The notes under the pieces were generated by a model. The model did not search any database, had not been told where the DNA came from, and was given only the letters and a program-made list of their open reading frames with translations. 64,000 bases of DNA, from positions 1-64,000 of the forward strand of contig JAVYUU010000002.1 of the NCBI GenBank assembly GCA_038728085.1, read 5' to 3'. The stretch comes from Candidatus Bathyarchaeia archaeon (GTDB lineage Archaea > Thermoproteota > Bathyarchaeia > Bathyarchaeales > Bathycorpusculaceae). The position numbers and the translations under genes are program-made. Shown in pieces: positions 42,914 through 52,044 of the stretch. Positions within the stretch are counted from its first letter, which is position 1, and each line of letters begins with the position of its first letter.

Positions 42914-42984
42914 GCTGGCTATGGTTTCAGAATCCTTTATTTATGTAAGCCATGTAGATAGTAGTGATAATTATCTGAGGAATA

Positions 42985-44214
42985 ATGATGAAGGCGACTG
43001 TGATCCCAACATTGTTTGGCGTTTTAGCCTTTGACGAATCGAATAGGATTATTTCGCATGCCCTTTTCCCCAAAAAGCCGGAGGAAGCCGCGAAGACTCT
43101 ATTGGAAATCGAGTCCGGGAGGGCCGTCAAGGAAGTTGAAGAATTGATAAATCACCTCAAGGACAAGGGCTATACGGCCTTCGTCTTCGAGAACCCCGCC
43201 TTGGCAGCCGAGGTTAAGGGGAGATTCGCCGTGGCAACGGAGGTCTCAAGGGTTTCTGAAGCCGGACAGCTTTTACGCTCCAATATTGAAGGCTTCGCCC
43301 TAGAAACGGGTTTCGCCAAGGACTACGAGGAGTTTAGACGTTGGATGCACAGTGTCTCCATGGAAATCGCCAAGTTGAAGGTGAAGGGAGCCGTTGAAAA
43401 GAGAGACTTGCTCGTAGCCCAAGCCATCCAAACCCTAGACGACATAGACAAGACAATAAACCTATTCATGAGCCGTATGCGGGAATGGTATGGCGTTCAC
43501 TTTCCCGAACTTGACCGCCTCCTAGAGAAGCATGAAACCTACGCCCGCCTAGTCGTAAACATTGGAAGCCGCGAAGACTTCAACGCTGAAAGACTCGAGA
43601 GGGAAGGCTTGCCAAGGCAGAAGGCTGAACAGATAGCCAGCGCCGCCAAATCCTCCATGGGCGCAGATCTCTCCGAAAGAGACCTAGCCCAGATACAGGC
43701 TTTAGGCCGGACGGTGCTGGGCCTATACGACCTAAGAGAGGCCATGGAAAAATACATAGACGACGTTATGGAGGAAGTGGCTCCAAACATAAAGGCCTTA
43801 ACAGGAGCCCTTCTCGGTGCACGTCTTATAGCTTTGGCTGGTGGTTTAACGAATTTGGCTAAGATGCCCGCCAGCACGCTGCAGGTACTCGGCGCCGAGA
43901 AAGCCTTGTTCCGCTCGCTTAAAACGGGCACAAGGCCGCCCAAGCATGGAATAATCTTTCAACACCCGTATTTGCATGAGGCGAAAAAGTGGCAGAGGGG
44001 TAAGATTGCAAGGGCCTTGGCTGGAAAACTTGCCATAGCCGCCCGCACCGACGTTTTTGGAGGCAGATTCATTGGCGACGAGTTAAAGGCTGACCTTGAA
44101 AAGCGAATCGAGGAGATCCGCCAAAAATACGCTGAGCCGCCGCCAAAAGCCCCGGAGAAAAAGCCTAAGCCAAAACCTGAAAAGAAACGGTGGAAACGGA
44201 AACATGCAAGTTAA
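42985..44214 (+). CDS. Nop5 (Nop56/58-like) C/D-box RNP core protein
   Basis: 409 aa. N-terminal fibrillarin-binding domain (about 1-120), a long coiled coil (about 125-230) and the NOP domain (APNIKALTGALLGARLIALAGG, about 271-292; PASTLQVLGAEKALFRSLKT; PKHGIIFQHP). The tail is Lys/Pro-rich. It joins L7Ae and fibrillarin on guide RNAs for 2'-O-methylation of RNA. The fibrillarin gene starts 11 bases before its stop, so the pair is one operon, as in other archaea. Confidence 0.95.
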   Translation: MMKATVIPTLFGVLAFDESNRIISHALFPKKPEEAAKTLLEIESGRAVKEVEELINHLKDKGYTAFVFENPALAAEVKGRFAVATEVSRVSEAGQLLRSNIEGFALETGFAKDYEEFRRWMHSVSMEIAKLKVKGAVEKRDLLVAQAIQTLDDIDKTINLFMSRMREWYGVHFPELDRLLEKHETYARLVVNIGSREDFNAERLEREGLPRQKAEQIASAAKSSMGADLSERDLAQIQALGRTVLGLYDLREAMEKYIDDVMEEVAPNIKALTGALLGARLIALAGGLTNLAKMPASTLQVLGAEKALFRSLKTGTRPPKHGIIFQHPYLHEAKKWQRGKIARALAGKLAIAARTDVFGGRFIGDELKADLEKRIEEIRQKYAEPPPKAPEKKPKPKPEKKRWKRKHAS

Positions 44215-44899
44215 ACCCCACCCCCGCTTCCTCCAAGTCTACATAGTCACGTTAGATGATGGAACCGAGAGGCTTGCCACGAGAAACCTCGCTCCAGGCA
44301 GAACCGTCTACGGCGAAAAACTTGTAAGGTTTGAGGGCGTCGAATACCGTCTCTGGGACCCATTCAGAAGCAAGCTGGCAGCCGCCATTCTGAAAGGCAT
44401 TAAGGCTGTGCCCATAAAACCGGAACATCAAGTGCTATATTTGGGCGCGGCTTCAGGCACCACAGCCAGCCACGTCTCAGACATAGTGGGCGAAAAGGGC
44501 CACGTGTACTGCGTAGAGTTTGCAGCCAGAGCCCTCCGAGAACTCGTGAACAATGTCTGCCCCTATAGGCTGAATATGACACCCATACTGGAGGATGCCC
44601 GTTTCCCAGAAAAATATGCCATATTCATTAGGGGCAAGGTGGATGATATATACTGCGACATAGCCCAGCCCGAGCAAGCGAAAATTTTGGCGGATAACGC
44701 CGACCTATACCTTAAAGAGGGCGGTTGGATAATGTTGGCTGTGAAGGCCCAAAGCATAGATGTCACGAAAGAGCCATCTGAGGTTTATAGGCGGGAGCTG
44801 AAGGTTCTAGAAAACAGAGGCTTCATCATAGAAGATGTGGTGCACCTTGAACCCTACGACAAGGCCCACGCCATGATAGTGGCACGGTTTAGAGGCTAA
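44204..44899 (+). CDS. flpA: Fibrillarin-like rRNA/tRNA 2'-O-methyltransferase
   Basis: 231 aa from ATG 44204; the open frame begins at 44096 but that part merely re-reads nop5. SAM-binding motif LYLGAASGTTASHVSDIV (about 83-100), VYCVEFAARALREL and the catalytic residues of the K-D-K-H set, including Asp in YCDIAQPEQAKIL and Lys in LAVKAQSIDVTKEP. It methylates RNA at sites chosen by C/D guide RNAs together with Nop5. Confidence 0.96.
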   Translation: MQVKPHPRFLQVYIVTLDDGTERLATRNLAPGRTVYGEKLVRFEGVEYRLWDPFRSKLAAAILKGIKAVPIKPEHQVLYLGAASGTTASHVSDIVGEKGHVYCVEFAARALRELVNNVCPYRLNMTPILEDARFPEKYAIFIRGKVDDIYCDIAQPEQAKILADNADLYLKEGGWIMLAVKAQSIDVTKEPSEVYRRELKVLENRGFIIEDVVHLEPYDKAHAMIVARFRG

Positions 44900-44907
44900 A
44901 AAGCCCT

Positions 44908-45366
44908 TTAAGGAGTGATGAGCATTTTCTCCCACATCACGCTCACAGAAACATCAAACCTATTCACTGCGATGTTCAGCTCCTCCAAAGCCTTCCGGAG
45001 ATTGTAGATGCATGTTCCAACATCATCCTTATCGCAGAGTATAGTCACAATTATGTCGTGGTGCCCATAAGTCCTCCACAAAAATTTGACTTGATGCTGA
45101 ACCTTCAGAAATGAGATGGCCTTCTCAACGTCCTTCGGATTCAGATTCATGCCGATAACCACGGCGGAAAAGCCGATCTTACCGAAGTCCGGAATAGCCA
45201 TAACCCTCCTCTTTATGATGCCCTTCTCCTCGAGTTTGGCTATTCTCCGATAAACAGTGTTCCGACTGGTTCCACATTTCCGAGCCAAATCCTCATAGGA
45301 GTACAAGCCCTCACACATATACCTCAGAATTTTCATGTCCAACTCGTCTACATCGTTCATGGCCAC
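44908..45366 (-). CDS. Lrp/AsnC-family transcription regulator
   Basis: 152 aa. Winged HTH (MKILRYMCEGLYSYEDLARK, CGTSRNTVYRRIAKLEEKG, about 10-50) and an AsnC/RAM ligand domain with SAVVIGMNLN and TYGHHDIIVTILC. Such proteins form octamers and sense small ligands, often amino acids. It is divergent from a small Cys-rich protein gene. Two TATATACT repeats and a dyad in the spacer are likely control sites, perhaps autoregulatory. Confidence 0.92.
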   Translation of the reverse strand: MAMNDVDELDMKILRYMCEGLYSYEDLARKCGTSRNTVYRRIAKLEEKGIIKRRVMAIPDFGKIGFSAVVIGMNLNPKDVEKAISFLKVQHQVKFLWRTYGHHDIIVTILCDKDDVGTCIYNLRKALEELNIAVNRFDVSVSVMWEKMLITP

Positions 45367-45374
45367 TCACTTGG

Positions 45375-45524
45375 TATATACTTTCAGCTTTTTCTATATA
45401 CTCTCTTGGTTAAATATTTACCGATCAGCGGTGACAAATGTCCACATAGAACGTAGAGGATTGCACGTTCTTCACCACTAGTTAATGATAACCAATAGAT
45501 TCGCCCTAGAATATCACGGTGATA
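45375..45524. promoter_or_regulatory. Spacer with direct repeats and dyads upstream of the Lrp gene
   Basis: TATATACT occurs at 45375-45382 and 45395-45402, exactly 20 bases apart; on the minus strand either could be the TATA box of the Lrp gene. Further on, AGAACGT (45448-45454) pairs with ACGTTCT (45465-45471), bracketed by GGTGA (45430-45434) and TCACC (45472-45476). TATCAC-G-GTGATA (45512-45524) is a perfect palindrome covering the GGTGAT ribosome binding site of the plus gene. Confidence 0.4.
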
Positions 45525-45527
45525 AAG

Positions 45528-45749
45528 ATGGCGCAGCGATTATTGGTCGTTGAAAAAACTCCGGATCTAGGGGACCAAATTGTTGGATTGAGGAGAATGA
45601 TGTGTGCTAATGGTCACCCTCATAAGGTCTGTGTAGCTAGGTATAGAGATGGCTCTATATGGGTTTTCTGTCCCCACTTCGGGCGTTTAGGGCTGGAGCT
45701 GGGATGCAAGATTAGGCAGGCCCGCTGCAGGTACTTCAAGGCGATTTAA
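45528..45749 (+). CDS. Small Cys-rich protein, probably metal-binding
   Basis: 73 aa from ATG 45528, behind GGTGAT (an in-frame GTG lies at 45519). Five or six Cys and several His (MMCANGHPHKVCVARY, VFCPHFGRLGLELGCKI, ARCRYF) suggest zinc or iron-sulfur binding. It is divergent from the Lrp gene and 80 bases upstream of the COG1395 regulator gene. The family is not recognised. Confidence 0.65.
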   Translation: MAQRLLVVEKTPDLGDQIVGLRRMMCANGHPHKVCVARYRDGSIWVFCPHFGRLGLELGCKIRQARCRYFKAI

Positions 45750-45830
45750 GGGCGACTTTCAGCACTCCATTTTTATGAGGCGTATATGCTTATATTCGAG
45801 ACTAATATTGAGTATTTTTGTGAAAGTCCA

Positions 45831-46775
45831 ATGACTTGTCGGGAGACGGAGAAGATAAGGGCGGCGGAGGCCATACTGAAGGAGGGCGGCTTCACCGTCT
45901 CCCAGATATGCCGCTCTAGACCAAGCTGTTTTGACATTGCAGCAAGGAAAAGCGAGGCCTTAGTCCTCATAAAGGTGCAGCAGGATATTGGATGCGTCTC
46001 TCCCTATGACTCCTTAGAGCTTAGGATGATCGCCGAGCATATATCAGCGGCCTCGCTTTTCATAAGCGAGAAAACCCGAGATAGGCCATTAGAGGATGAT
46101 ACGGTTTACTCACGCTATAATGTTTTAGCCGTGACCCCTAAAACCTTCGAAAATGTTGTGCTGCGGGGTATATACCCCCTAATCCAAGCTGGGCCGGGCG
46201 GATATTACGTTGAGATAGATGGCGAAGCCATCAAAAGGCGGCGGCAGGAGTTAGGCATGTCAGTTGGCGAGGTGGCCGAGAAAATAGGCATTTCAAGAAG
46301 AACTCTCTACGGCTATGAGAGGGGGATGGCGAAGGCCTCTGTGACTGCAGCCTACAATCTCCTTTGCATCCTTGGAGTTCCTGTGGCTAAACCGGTTAAC
46401 ATTTTCGAGGCGCCTAGGAGCCGTCGAAAACCCTTCATGACAAGGGCTAGGCAAATATTCACCCGGAACAATCTTCTCCAGAAGATTTTCAAGAGACTGG
46501 CTGGCTACAATATTGTAGCCGTCAGAAAGGCGCCCTTTGACTTCGTAGTTACAGTTCCAGAGGAAAACATGAAAATAATCGGCGGGGTGGCGGACAGCCA
46601 AGAAGCGACGCTGAGCCGAAGGATTGAGGAAATCCTAAGCTTAAGCGAGGTTGTCCAAGCTCATCCAGTCCTCGTGACGGATGGGCAGAAACCGCCATTA
46701 GATAAGGACATTCCATGCGTGAAGGGCGAGGAGATATCCAAAATCAAAAGTCCAGAAGACCTCTGCAAAATTTAA
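45831..46775 (+). CDS. COG1395-type archaeal HTH transcription regulator
   Basis: 314 aa from ATG 45831; the frame also has ATG 45786. An N-terminal nuclease-like fold (about 1-120, with ALVLIKVQQDIG) is followed by a Cro/C1-type HTH (IKRRRQELGMSVGEVAEKIG, then SRRTLYGYERG, about 130-175) and a C-terminal region resembling the N-terminal one. This is a widespread archaeal regulator family of unknown target. It converges on rnhB with a 4-base overlap. Confidence 0.85.
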   Translation: MTCRETEKIRAAEAILKEGGFTVSQICRSRPSCFDIAARKSEALVLIKVQQDIGCVSPYDSLELRMIAEHISAASLFISEKTRDRPLEDDTVYSRYNVLAVTPKTFENVVLRGIYPLIQAGPGGYYVEIDGEAIKRRRQELGMSVGEVAEKIGISRRTLYGYERGMAKASVTAAYNLLCILGVPVAKPVNIFEAPRSRRKPFMTRARQIFTRNNLLQKIFKRLAGYNIVAVRKAPFDFVVTVPEENMKIIGGVADSQEATLSRRIEEILSLSEVVQAHPVLVTDGQKPPLDKDIPCVKGEEISKIKSPEDLCKI

Positions 46776-47434
46776 ATGAGCCTTGTCTGTCTAGAATCAT
46801 TTTCGTTTTTGACTTTTCTCGCGGGCTTCCAGCTTCTCCGAACGAATTCCGGGTACTCCTTGAAGGTTTCGAGGCATCGGCGCAGAAACTCTATTGTTTT
46901 TGGATCGGTGGGGTAGCCGCAACCGAAATCGCCATATTTGGCTTTTAATTCGGCTATTTCGTGGTCTCGCTCCACTTTAGCTATTATGGAGGCAGCTGAA
47001 ACCACCGGGTACTTGCGGTCCGCCTTGTGCTCTGAAACAATTTCAATCTTGAAGGGCAAAAACTCTAGGATTTGCTGTTTAAAACGTTCCTCTAAGACAT
47101 CTGAGGCATCTACATAGGCTATGTCCGGATGGAGAAGCTCAATTACCCTGGCCATGGCCTGTGCCTCCAGCCAATTAAGCCTATGAAGCTTCCTGCCGGT
47201 CATGACAACCCTGTCAATTTCAGCTGGTGACAACTTCACTACTACATGTTTTTTGGCTATACGCTTTATCTCGGCGGCTAGGGCTTCTCTGCGGTTTGGC
47301 GACAAGAGCTTAGAGTCCTTAACACCCAATCGAACAAGTTTTGGCAAGTCTTCGCTGTCAACTAGGATTCCAGCAATGACTAGTGGCCCTATGACGGAGC
47401 CGCGTCCAGCATCATCAACGCCTGCAACCAACAT
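46772..47434 (-). CDS. rnhB: Ribonuclease HII
   Basis: 220 aa. The catalytic segment is GVDDAGRGSVIGPLV (residues 5-19), where most homologs have an Asp-Glu pair and this one has Asp-Asp. Later carboxylates are in YVDASDV and EHKADRKYPVVSAASIIAK. The Gly-Arg-Gly motif for 5'-RNA-DNA junction recognition is kept. It removes ribonucleotides and RNA primers from DNA. The Glu to Asp swap keeps a metal ligand but may lower or retune activity. Confidence 0.94.
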   Translation of the reverse strand: MLVAGVDDAGRGSVIGPLVIAGILVDSEDLPKLVRLGVKDSKLLSPNRREALAAEIKRIAKKHVVVKLSPAEIDRVVMTGRKLHRLNWLEAQAMARVIELLHPDIAYVDASDVLEERFKQQILEFLPFKIEIVSEHKADRKYPVVSAASIIAKVERDHEIAELKAKYGDFGCGYPTDPKTIEFLRRCLETFKEYPEFVRRSWKPARKVKNENDSRQTRLI

Positions 47435-47566
47435 CGCGAAACCTTCGTTTACTTTTGTCTTGATTGTCTGTTAAAGGTTTTTAGGTTGTGGTTTGTATTT
47501 GGCGTGAAATGTGTATCGCAGTATTTAGATATGGGTTTAACGTCATCTACTTATGAGGCACTATAA

Positions 47567-47764
47567 ATGGGATTTATAGGCAATGTCGTTAAGGCAATCC
47601 TTGTGGTGACTGTGGTTTGTTGGCTCTATCTTGTAATAGAATTTGTAGTGATGGAGCAGTATGCTTTAGCCCTGTTTCTTTCTATCGGCTTGCTAATTAC
47701 TTCATCTATAATGCTTTACGAGTATAGAAAAAGCAAGAAAAGCGAGGAAAAGAATACTCTGTAG
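47567..47764 (+). CDS. Small two-segment membrane protein, 65 aa
   Basis: Two hydrophobic helices (about 5-28 and 32-50) are followed by a charged tail with Lys, Ser and Glu. ATG at 47567. No motif suggests a function. It stands alone between rnhB and the convergent NTPase gene, with 1 base between its stop and that gene's stop. Confidence 0.55.
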   Translation: MGFIGNVVKAILVVTVVCWLYLVIEFVVMEQYALALFLSIGLLITSSIMLYEYRKSKKSEEKNTL

Positions 47765-47765
47765 T

Positions 47766-48326
47766 TCACCGTTTGTTTGCTGTCTCTACCAGAAACCGTA
47801 AAGCCTTATCCACAACTTTTTGATGCAGTTCATTGCGATTCTCGAAAGTGACCGTAAACACTTCCGCGTCTTGCCGTGTTTTCACAGCATCCACAAGCTT
47901 GTCCCGGGCCTTCCAGTGGATCACACCCAAAACAAGTTTGCCGCTTTCAACAGCTTCTTGAACTGCTTTCCTAAATTTTTCAGAGAAAAGCTCCATGGGT
48001 CCAATTTCGTCTATAGCGATAACATCGCACTCCCTTATAGCCCTTAAAATTGCCTCAACGCCTACACTGTCCAAGTCGGCGAGGTTTACGCGGTATTTGC
48101 CCACCTTGGGGCCTGTTTTCTGGTTTATGTGAGCAAGCCATCCTTGTTTATTGCCAGCTAGGTCTATCATCTCGAAGCCTATGCGGGTTCCTCCCTCCCG
48201 AACTTCGCGGCTTATCATTCCGCCAACATGGTAGCCCTTAGCCCTTAAAGCTTCAACAACCTTAAGCAGCAGTGTTGTCTTTCCGATGCTTGGACTGCCC
48301 GTCAAAAGAAGGATGCGCTTATTCAA
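47766..48326 (-). CDS. THEP1-family nucleoside-triphosphatase
   Basis: 186 aa. Walker A GSPSIGKTT (residues 10-18), HVGGMISREVREGGTRIGF, Walker B VIAIDEIGPMELFS and a late VIHWK segment match the archaeal THEP1/NTPCR family, which hydrolyses NTPs and dNTPs; its cell role is unclear. It follows the M55 peptidase gene by 15 bases on the minus strand. Confidence 0.93.
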   Translation of the reverse strand: MNKRILLLTGSPSIGKTTLLLKVVEALRAKGYHVGGMISREVREGGTRIGFEMIDLAGNKQGWLAHINQKTGPKVGKYRVNLADLDSVGVEAILRAIRECDVIAIDEIGPMELFSEKFRKAVQEAVESGKLVLGVIHWKARDKLVDAVKTRQDAEVFTVTFENRNELHQKVVDKALRFLVETANKR

Positions 48327-48341
48327 GCCTTTTCGCCCCTT

Positions 48342-49190
48342 TCATGTTTGTTGAGTTAGGAGGGCTGACACTCCGCTGGCGGCGAGCACAAGCAACTCGA
48401 AGGTTTTATAGGCTTCAATTATGTTTTGTGTCGTGTACTCGACTGTTAGGGCGTCAACCCTCCTCACTATTGGTAGGAGTTCCGCTACATCTGCAAAGTG
48501 ACTTGTTAGGAAGGTTACCCGCATGTCAACCGGCTTGCCCGCTATCAATGGCCTTGCCTTTCCATCTTTAAGTTTCAGCGACGCCCTTCTAACCGCCTCT
48601 CTAAGCTCTTTCTCGATTTTTGTAATGCTTGGGCTTCTGGCGGAAACACGGCTTAATGAATCCTTCAGGGCGACGGCTTCAGCCCAAGGCGTCCACTTTT
48701 CAACGTCGTCTCTCAAAAGTTGGGCTTCCCCAGCCACCATTATCGCCGGAACACCTAATTCGCCGGCAACATAGGCGTTCAGCAGGAACTCGCTGACCTC
48801 AACATCGTTAACCTCAACCTTCCTTATGCTTCCGCCGCTATAGGTGTGATCGAAGGTGGATTTAGCTGTTCCAAACTTGGCATGATAACCCAAGAAAAGG
48901 GCGGCACTGCATCCCTCAACGCCAGCCACCATGCTTAGGGGGCGGGGAAATCCCCGGATAATTTCCACATATTCAGGCAAGTCTTCCACATGAATGTTAA
49001 CCATTGGGCCATGACTGTCCGCCACCAAAACTTCTTTGAAGCCGTTTTTGTATAGCTCATCAGCCACTGTAAGCGTTATTTTTGTGGCTATTTTCCTAGC
49101 CTCCTCATATAGGGCACCCTTTAGGTTTAGGTGGCTTGGCGCCACAATGTAGGGCATCCCCTCCAAATCCACGGATATGAAGGCCTTCAT
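48342..49190 (-). CDS. M55-family D-aminopeptidase (DppA-like)
   Basis: About 282 aa from ATG 49190 (the frame is open to 49217). Metal ligands are visible: DLEG (Asp-x-Glu), ADSHGPM, GYHAKFG and a Glu in VEVSEFLLNAYVAGE; the nucleophile-side His is in FDHTYSGGSI. DppA forms a decamer and cleaves N-terminal D-amino acids from peptides. It precedes the THEP1 gene. Function in archaea is not settled, with peptide or D-amino-acid recycling most likely. Confidence 0.92.
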   Translation of the reverse strand: MKAFISVDLEGMPYIVAPSHLNLKGALYEEARKIATKITLTVADELYKNGFKEVLVADSHGPMVNIHVEDLPEYVEIIRGFPRPLSMVAGVEGCSAALFLGYHAKFGTAKSTFDHTYSGGSIRKVEVNDVEVSEFLLNAYVAGELGVPAIMVAGEAQLLRDDVEKWTPWAEAVALKDSLSRVSARSPSITKIEKELREAVRRASLKLKDGKARPLIAGKPVDMRVTFLTSHFADVAELLPIVRRVDALTVEYTTQNIIEAYKTFELLVLAASGVSALLTQQT

Positions 49191-49319
49191 TTTGGGTGCA
49201 CGCTCTTGCATATGCATTGACTCGGCTATCCCCTAAAAGATTTTGCATGGGCGGTTTACCAGAAGTCTAATATCCAACCCTTCTCGAAAAATAGCCAATA
49301 AATGGCTGGTTAAAGCCGC

Positions 49320-50087
49320 ATGGATGGCGAGAAAGAGCGGGAAGGGCTGGTTTCATCCTTCGAAAAGCAGTTAAGCGAGTGGATAGTCCGCAGACACAGC
49401 AAGGTCTTTAGGCTAGCCCTACTATTAATCATAATCCTACTGATTTTCCTGTCATCCTTCCGCTTCACGGTGGGCGGCTTAAAAGAGTGGGTTCAAATAG
49501 ACCCCGCTGCAATTTTGAACATTTCTATCCAACTCTTTACGATAATGAATCCCATAAGCACTATTCCCACGTTCCTCATTTACACCGGCAAGCTCAGAGA
49601 GGATGAAAGGCTTAAAATAACAAGCACAACCACGATGATAGTCATAGCGTTGCTGTTAACATTCACCCTTTTCGGGCCACTGATATTGAAGGCTCTCGAC
49701 GTCTCCGTCACAAACTTCCGGTTCGGCGGCGGGATACTACTGCTTATTCTCGCCATAGACATGCTTGGCGGAATGTCGAGGTCGAAAACCATAGACATAA
49801 GGCAGGTGGCAGTTGTGCCATTAGCCACACCCCTTCTCGTGGGGCCTGGAACTATGACCACCCTCATCGTCTTGTCCAGCACCTATTCCATAATCAACGT
49901 TTTGATAGGCGGTTTGATTGCCGCCGTGGGCGTTTACCTAACGCTTCGCTTTGCACCGCTGCTAGTTTCAGTTATGGGCAACAATGGCGTCCAAGCAGCA
50001 AGCCGCATCATGGCGGTCATACTGGCGGCCATAGCATCCCAAATGATTCACTCCGCCCTACTGGAATGGGGCATAGCGAAGACATGA
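49320..50087 (+). CDS. MarC/NAAT-family membrane protein
   Basis: 255 aa with an extra N-terminal cytoplasmic helix and about six membrane segments. The family motif TIMNPISTIPTFL (about 75-87) and the repeat-like PLATPLLVGPGTMTTLI (about 163-179) are present. Members include amino-acid permeases of thermophilic archaea, but most have no proven substrate. It overlaps trm1 by 22 bases. Confidence 0.9.
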   Translation: MDGEKEREGLVSSFEKQLSEWIVRRHSKVFRLALLLIIILLIFLSSFRFTVGGLKEWVQIDPAAILNISIQLFTIMNPISTIPTFLIYTGKLREDERLKITSTTTMIVIALLLTFTLFGPLILKALDVSVTNFRFGGGILLLILAIDMLGGMSRSKTIDIRQVAVVPLATPLLVGPGTMTTLIVLSSTYSIINVLIGGLIAAVGVYLTLRFAPLLVSVMGNNGVQAASRIMAVILAAIASQMIHSALLEWGIAKT

Positions 50088-51322
50088 AAAAACCCGTAGA
50101 TGAAATAGAGTTTCCAACAGAAGTAGTCCGAGAAGGCAAGGCGCAAGTGCTTGTTCCAAAGCTATCAGCCTTTGTAGAAAAGCCCGGCGAGTATGCTCCT
50201 TCAAAAGCTCCGGTCTTCTATAACCCGGTTATGGAGTTAAACCGCGACATTGCAGTTCTAGCCCTACAAGCTTACCAGCAAACCGTAAATCGGGAAATCC
50301 TGGTCTGCGAGCCTTTGGCAGGTTGTGGCGTAAGGGGGATACGATTTGCACTGGAGGTTGATGGAGTTAAAGAAGTCATGATAAATGATATAAATGAGAA
50401 GGCCTACAGGCTGGCAAGATATAACGTTGATTTAAACAGGGTTAGTAAGCGTGTAATCGTTAAAAATATGGATGCAAATCTTCTTCTGGCCAGACACAGC
50501 GCACCCCATAAAAGGTTTGACGTTATAGACGTGGACCCCTTCGGCTCTCCAGTGCCTTTTTTGGATTCCGCCATCAGAGCAACCCGTGACGGTGGAATGT
50601 TGGCTTTAACCGCAACGGACATGGCGCCTCTCTGTGGAGTTCACCCAAAAGCATGCATACGCAAGTATGGCGGAAAACCTCTCCGCACTGAATATTGCCA
50701 CGAAATTGCCCTAAGACTGGTTATTGGATGCACAGCGGCCTCAGCGGCGAAATATGAAATTGGCATAACCCCAATCTTCAGCCACAGCACCGACCACTAT
50801 GTACGCATGTACATGCTCCTAAACCACGGTGCCCATGAAGCTGACCAAAGCCTCAAAAGGCTGGGCTACATTCTCCATTGCTTCAACTGCTTCCACAGAG
50901 AAACCACAAACACCCTGCTGGGACACAGCGGCACATGCCCAAACTGCAACTCAAAAATGGACTATGCAGGGCCATTATGGCTTGGAAAAATAGCGGAGGA
51001 AGACTTCTGCGCCCTGATGGAAAAAGAAGCTGAAAAAAGACTCTTCAAAATGAAAGGGAGAATCGGGAAAATTTTGGCGTTAGTGAAGGCTGACAGCTCA
51101 GCCCCGCCCACCTACTACGTTCTTGACAAGATATGCGACAAAATGCGCTGGCCTGTGCCACCCGTTAGACTTGTCCTTGAAAATCTAAGAGGGAGGGGAT
51201 TTGAAGCCCATCTGACCCACTTCAACCCTAAAGGCGTCAAGACGAATGCGCCAGCCTCGGAGGTTACAACAGTTATCAGTCAGCTTCTGAATTTTAATAA
51301 GAATATTGGAATCAGATGCTGA
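50066..51322 (+). CDS. trm1: tRNA (guanine-26) N2/N2,N2-dimethyltransferase
   Basis: 418 aa. N-terminal PTEVVREGKAQVLVP-like start, SAM motif EPLAGCGVRGIRF (about 80-92), catalytic DVDPFGSPVPFLDSAI and LTATDMAPLCG, then a zinc-binding CFNCFHRE...CPNC set and the Trm1 C-terminal domain. It methylates G26 in tRNA. The start at 50066 overlaps the MarC gene; ATG 50084 is the alternative. Confidence 0.95.
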   Translation: MGHSEDMKKPVDEIEFPTEVVREGKAQVLVPKLSAFVEKPGEYAPSKAPVFYNPVMELNRDIAVLALQAYQQTVNREILVCEPLAGCGVRGIRFALEVDGVKEVMINDINEKAYRLARYNVDLNRVSKRVIVKNMDANLLLARHSAPHKRFDVIDVDPFGSPVPFLDSAIRATRDGGMLALTATDMAPLCGVHPKACIRKYGGKPLRTEYCHEIALRLVIGCTAASAAKYEIGITPIFSHSTDHYVRMYMLLNHGAHEADQSLKRLGYILHCFNCFHRETTNTLLGHSGTCPNCNSKMDYAGPLWLGKIAEEDFCALMEKEAEKRLFKMKGRIGKILALVKADSSAPPTYYVLDKICDKMRWPVPPVRLVLENLRGRGFEAHLTHFNPKGVKTNAPASEVTTVISQLLNFNKNIGIRC

Positions 51323-51374
51323 CTCAACAAGCTTTAAAAGTCAACAACAATCATATTCTAAACCCGGTGATTCC

Positions 51375-51950
51375 TTGGAAAGGAAAGTCCTAATTTTGGT
51401 TGTTCTGGCAGTTGCTGCTCTTGCTCTAGCAAGCCCTGCAAAGTGCATCGCCAACGTCAAGGTCTACGGCTATACCGATAAGCCACAATATGTGGCCGGC
51501 GAAACCGTAACGCTGAAACTCTGGGTTTACAATCATGGCCCAGACGAAATAGTCCTGAAAAATGTGACGATCTACTGTCCATGGTACGCGCCAGTTTGGG
51601 GTGGAAACTACAGCCTTACTGGCATAGACGCTGTTCTATCCGCTGGTAAAAATTGGAGCTTGACAAAACAGTTCACGGTACCCACTGACGGCAGGGCCCT
51701 TGGCGGAGACATAAAAATTGAGGTTGCGTACACCTCTATTGGCGGTGCATATAAGTTTACAGATGAAATTCCATTGGATGTTGTTAGGCCTTCGCTTCGC
51801 TCTTTGGAAAGCATGGACAAACTCTTGACATTGGTTACTATACAGGCGGTGTTGGTGATTGTTTGCACGATAATTTTGGCTGCGACGATATTTCTTTCAG
51901 TGCGAAGGCCGAAAGTTGTTTTAGAAGAAACCATTGAGAAAACAGAATAG
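51375..51950 (+). CDS. Secreted, C-terminally anchored immunoglobulin-like protein
   Basis: 191 aa from TTG 51375, chosen because GGTGATT precedes it and a signal peptide (ERKVLILVVLAVAALALASP) then follows directly; the frame is open to 51306 within trm1. A beta-sandwich of CARDB/NEW3-like type (DKPQYVAGETVTLKLWVYNH, GKNWSLTKQFTVP) is exposed outside, and a membrane segment (about 155-182) with a basic tail holds the C-terminus. It is probably a surface protein. Confidence 0.72.
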   Translation: MERKVLILVVLAVAALALASPAKCIANVKVYGYTDKPQYVAGETVTLKLWVYNHGPDEIVLKNVTIYCPWYAPVWGGNYSLTGIDAVLSAGKNWSLTKQFTVPTDGRALGGDIKIEVAYTSIGGAYKFTDEIPLDVVRPSLRSLESMDKLLTLVTIQAVLVIVCTIILAATIFLSVRRPKVVLEETIEKTE

Positions 51951-52044
51951 CCTTTCACCCTCCATTTTTCCACTCAGTTTTTAAGCATGTTCTGTAAATT
52001 CCCTATAATAGCTTATCAGCCATCTTAAGAAGTGTTGGGGGTGC

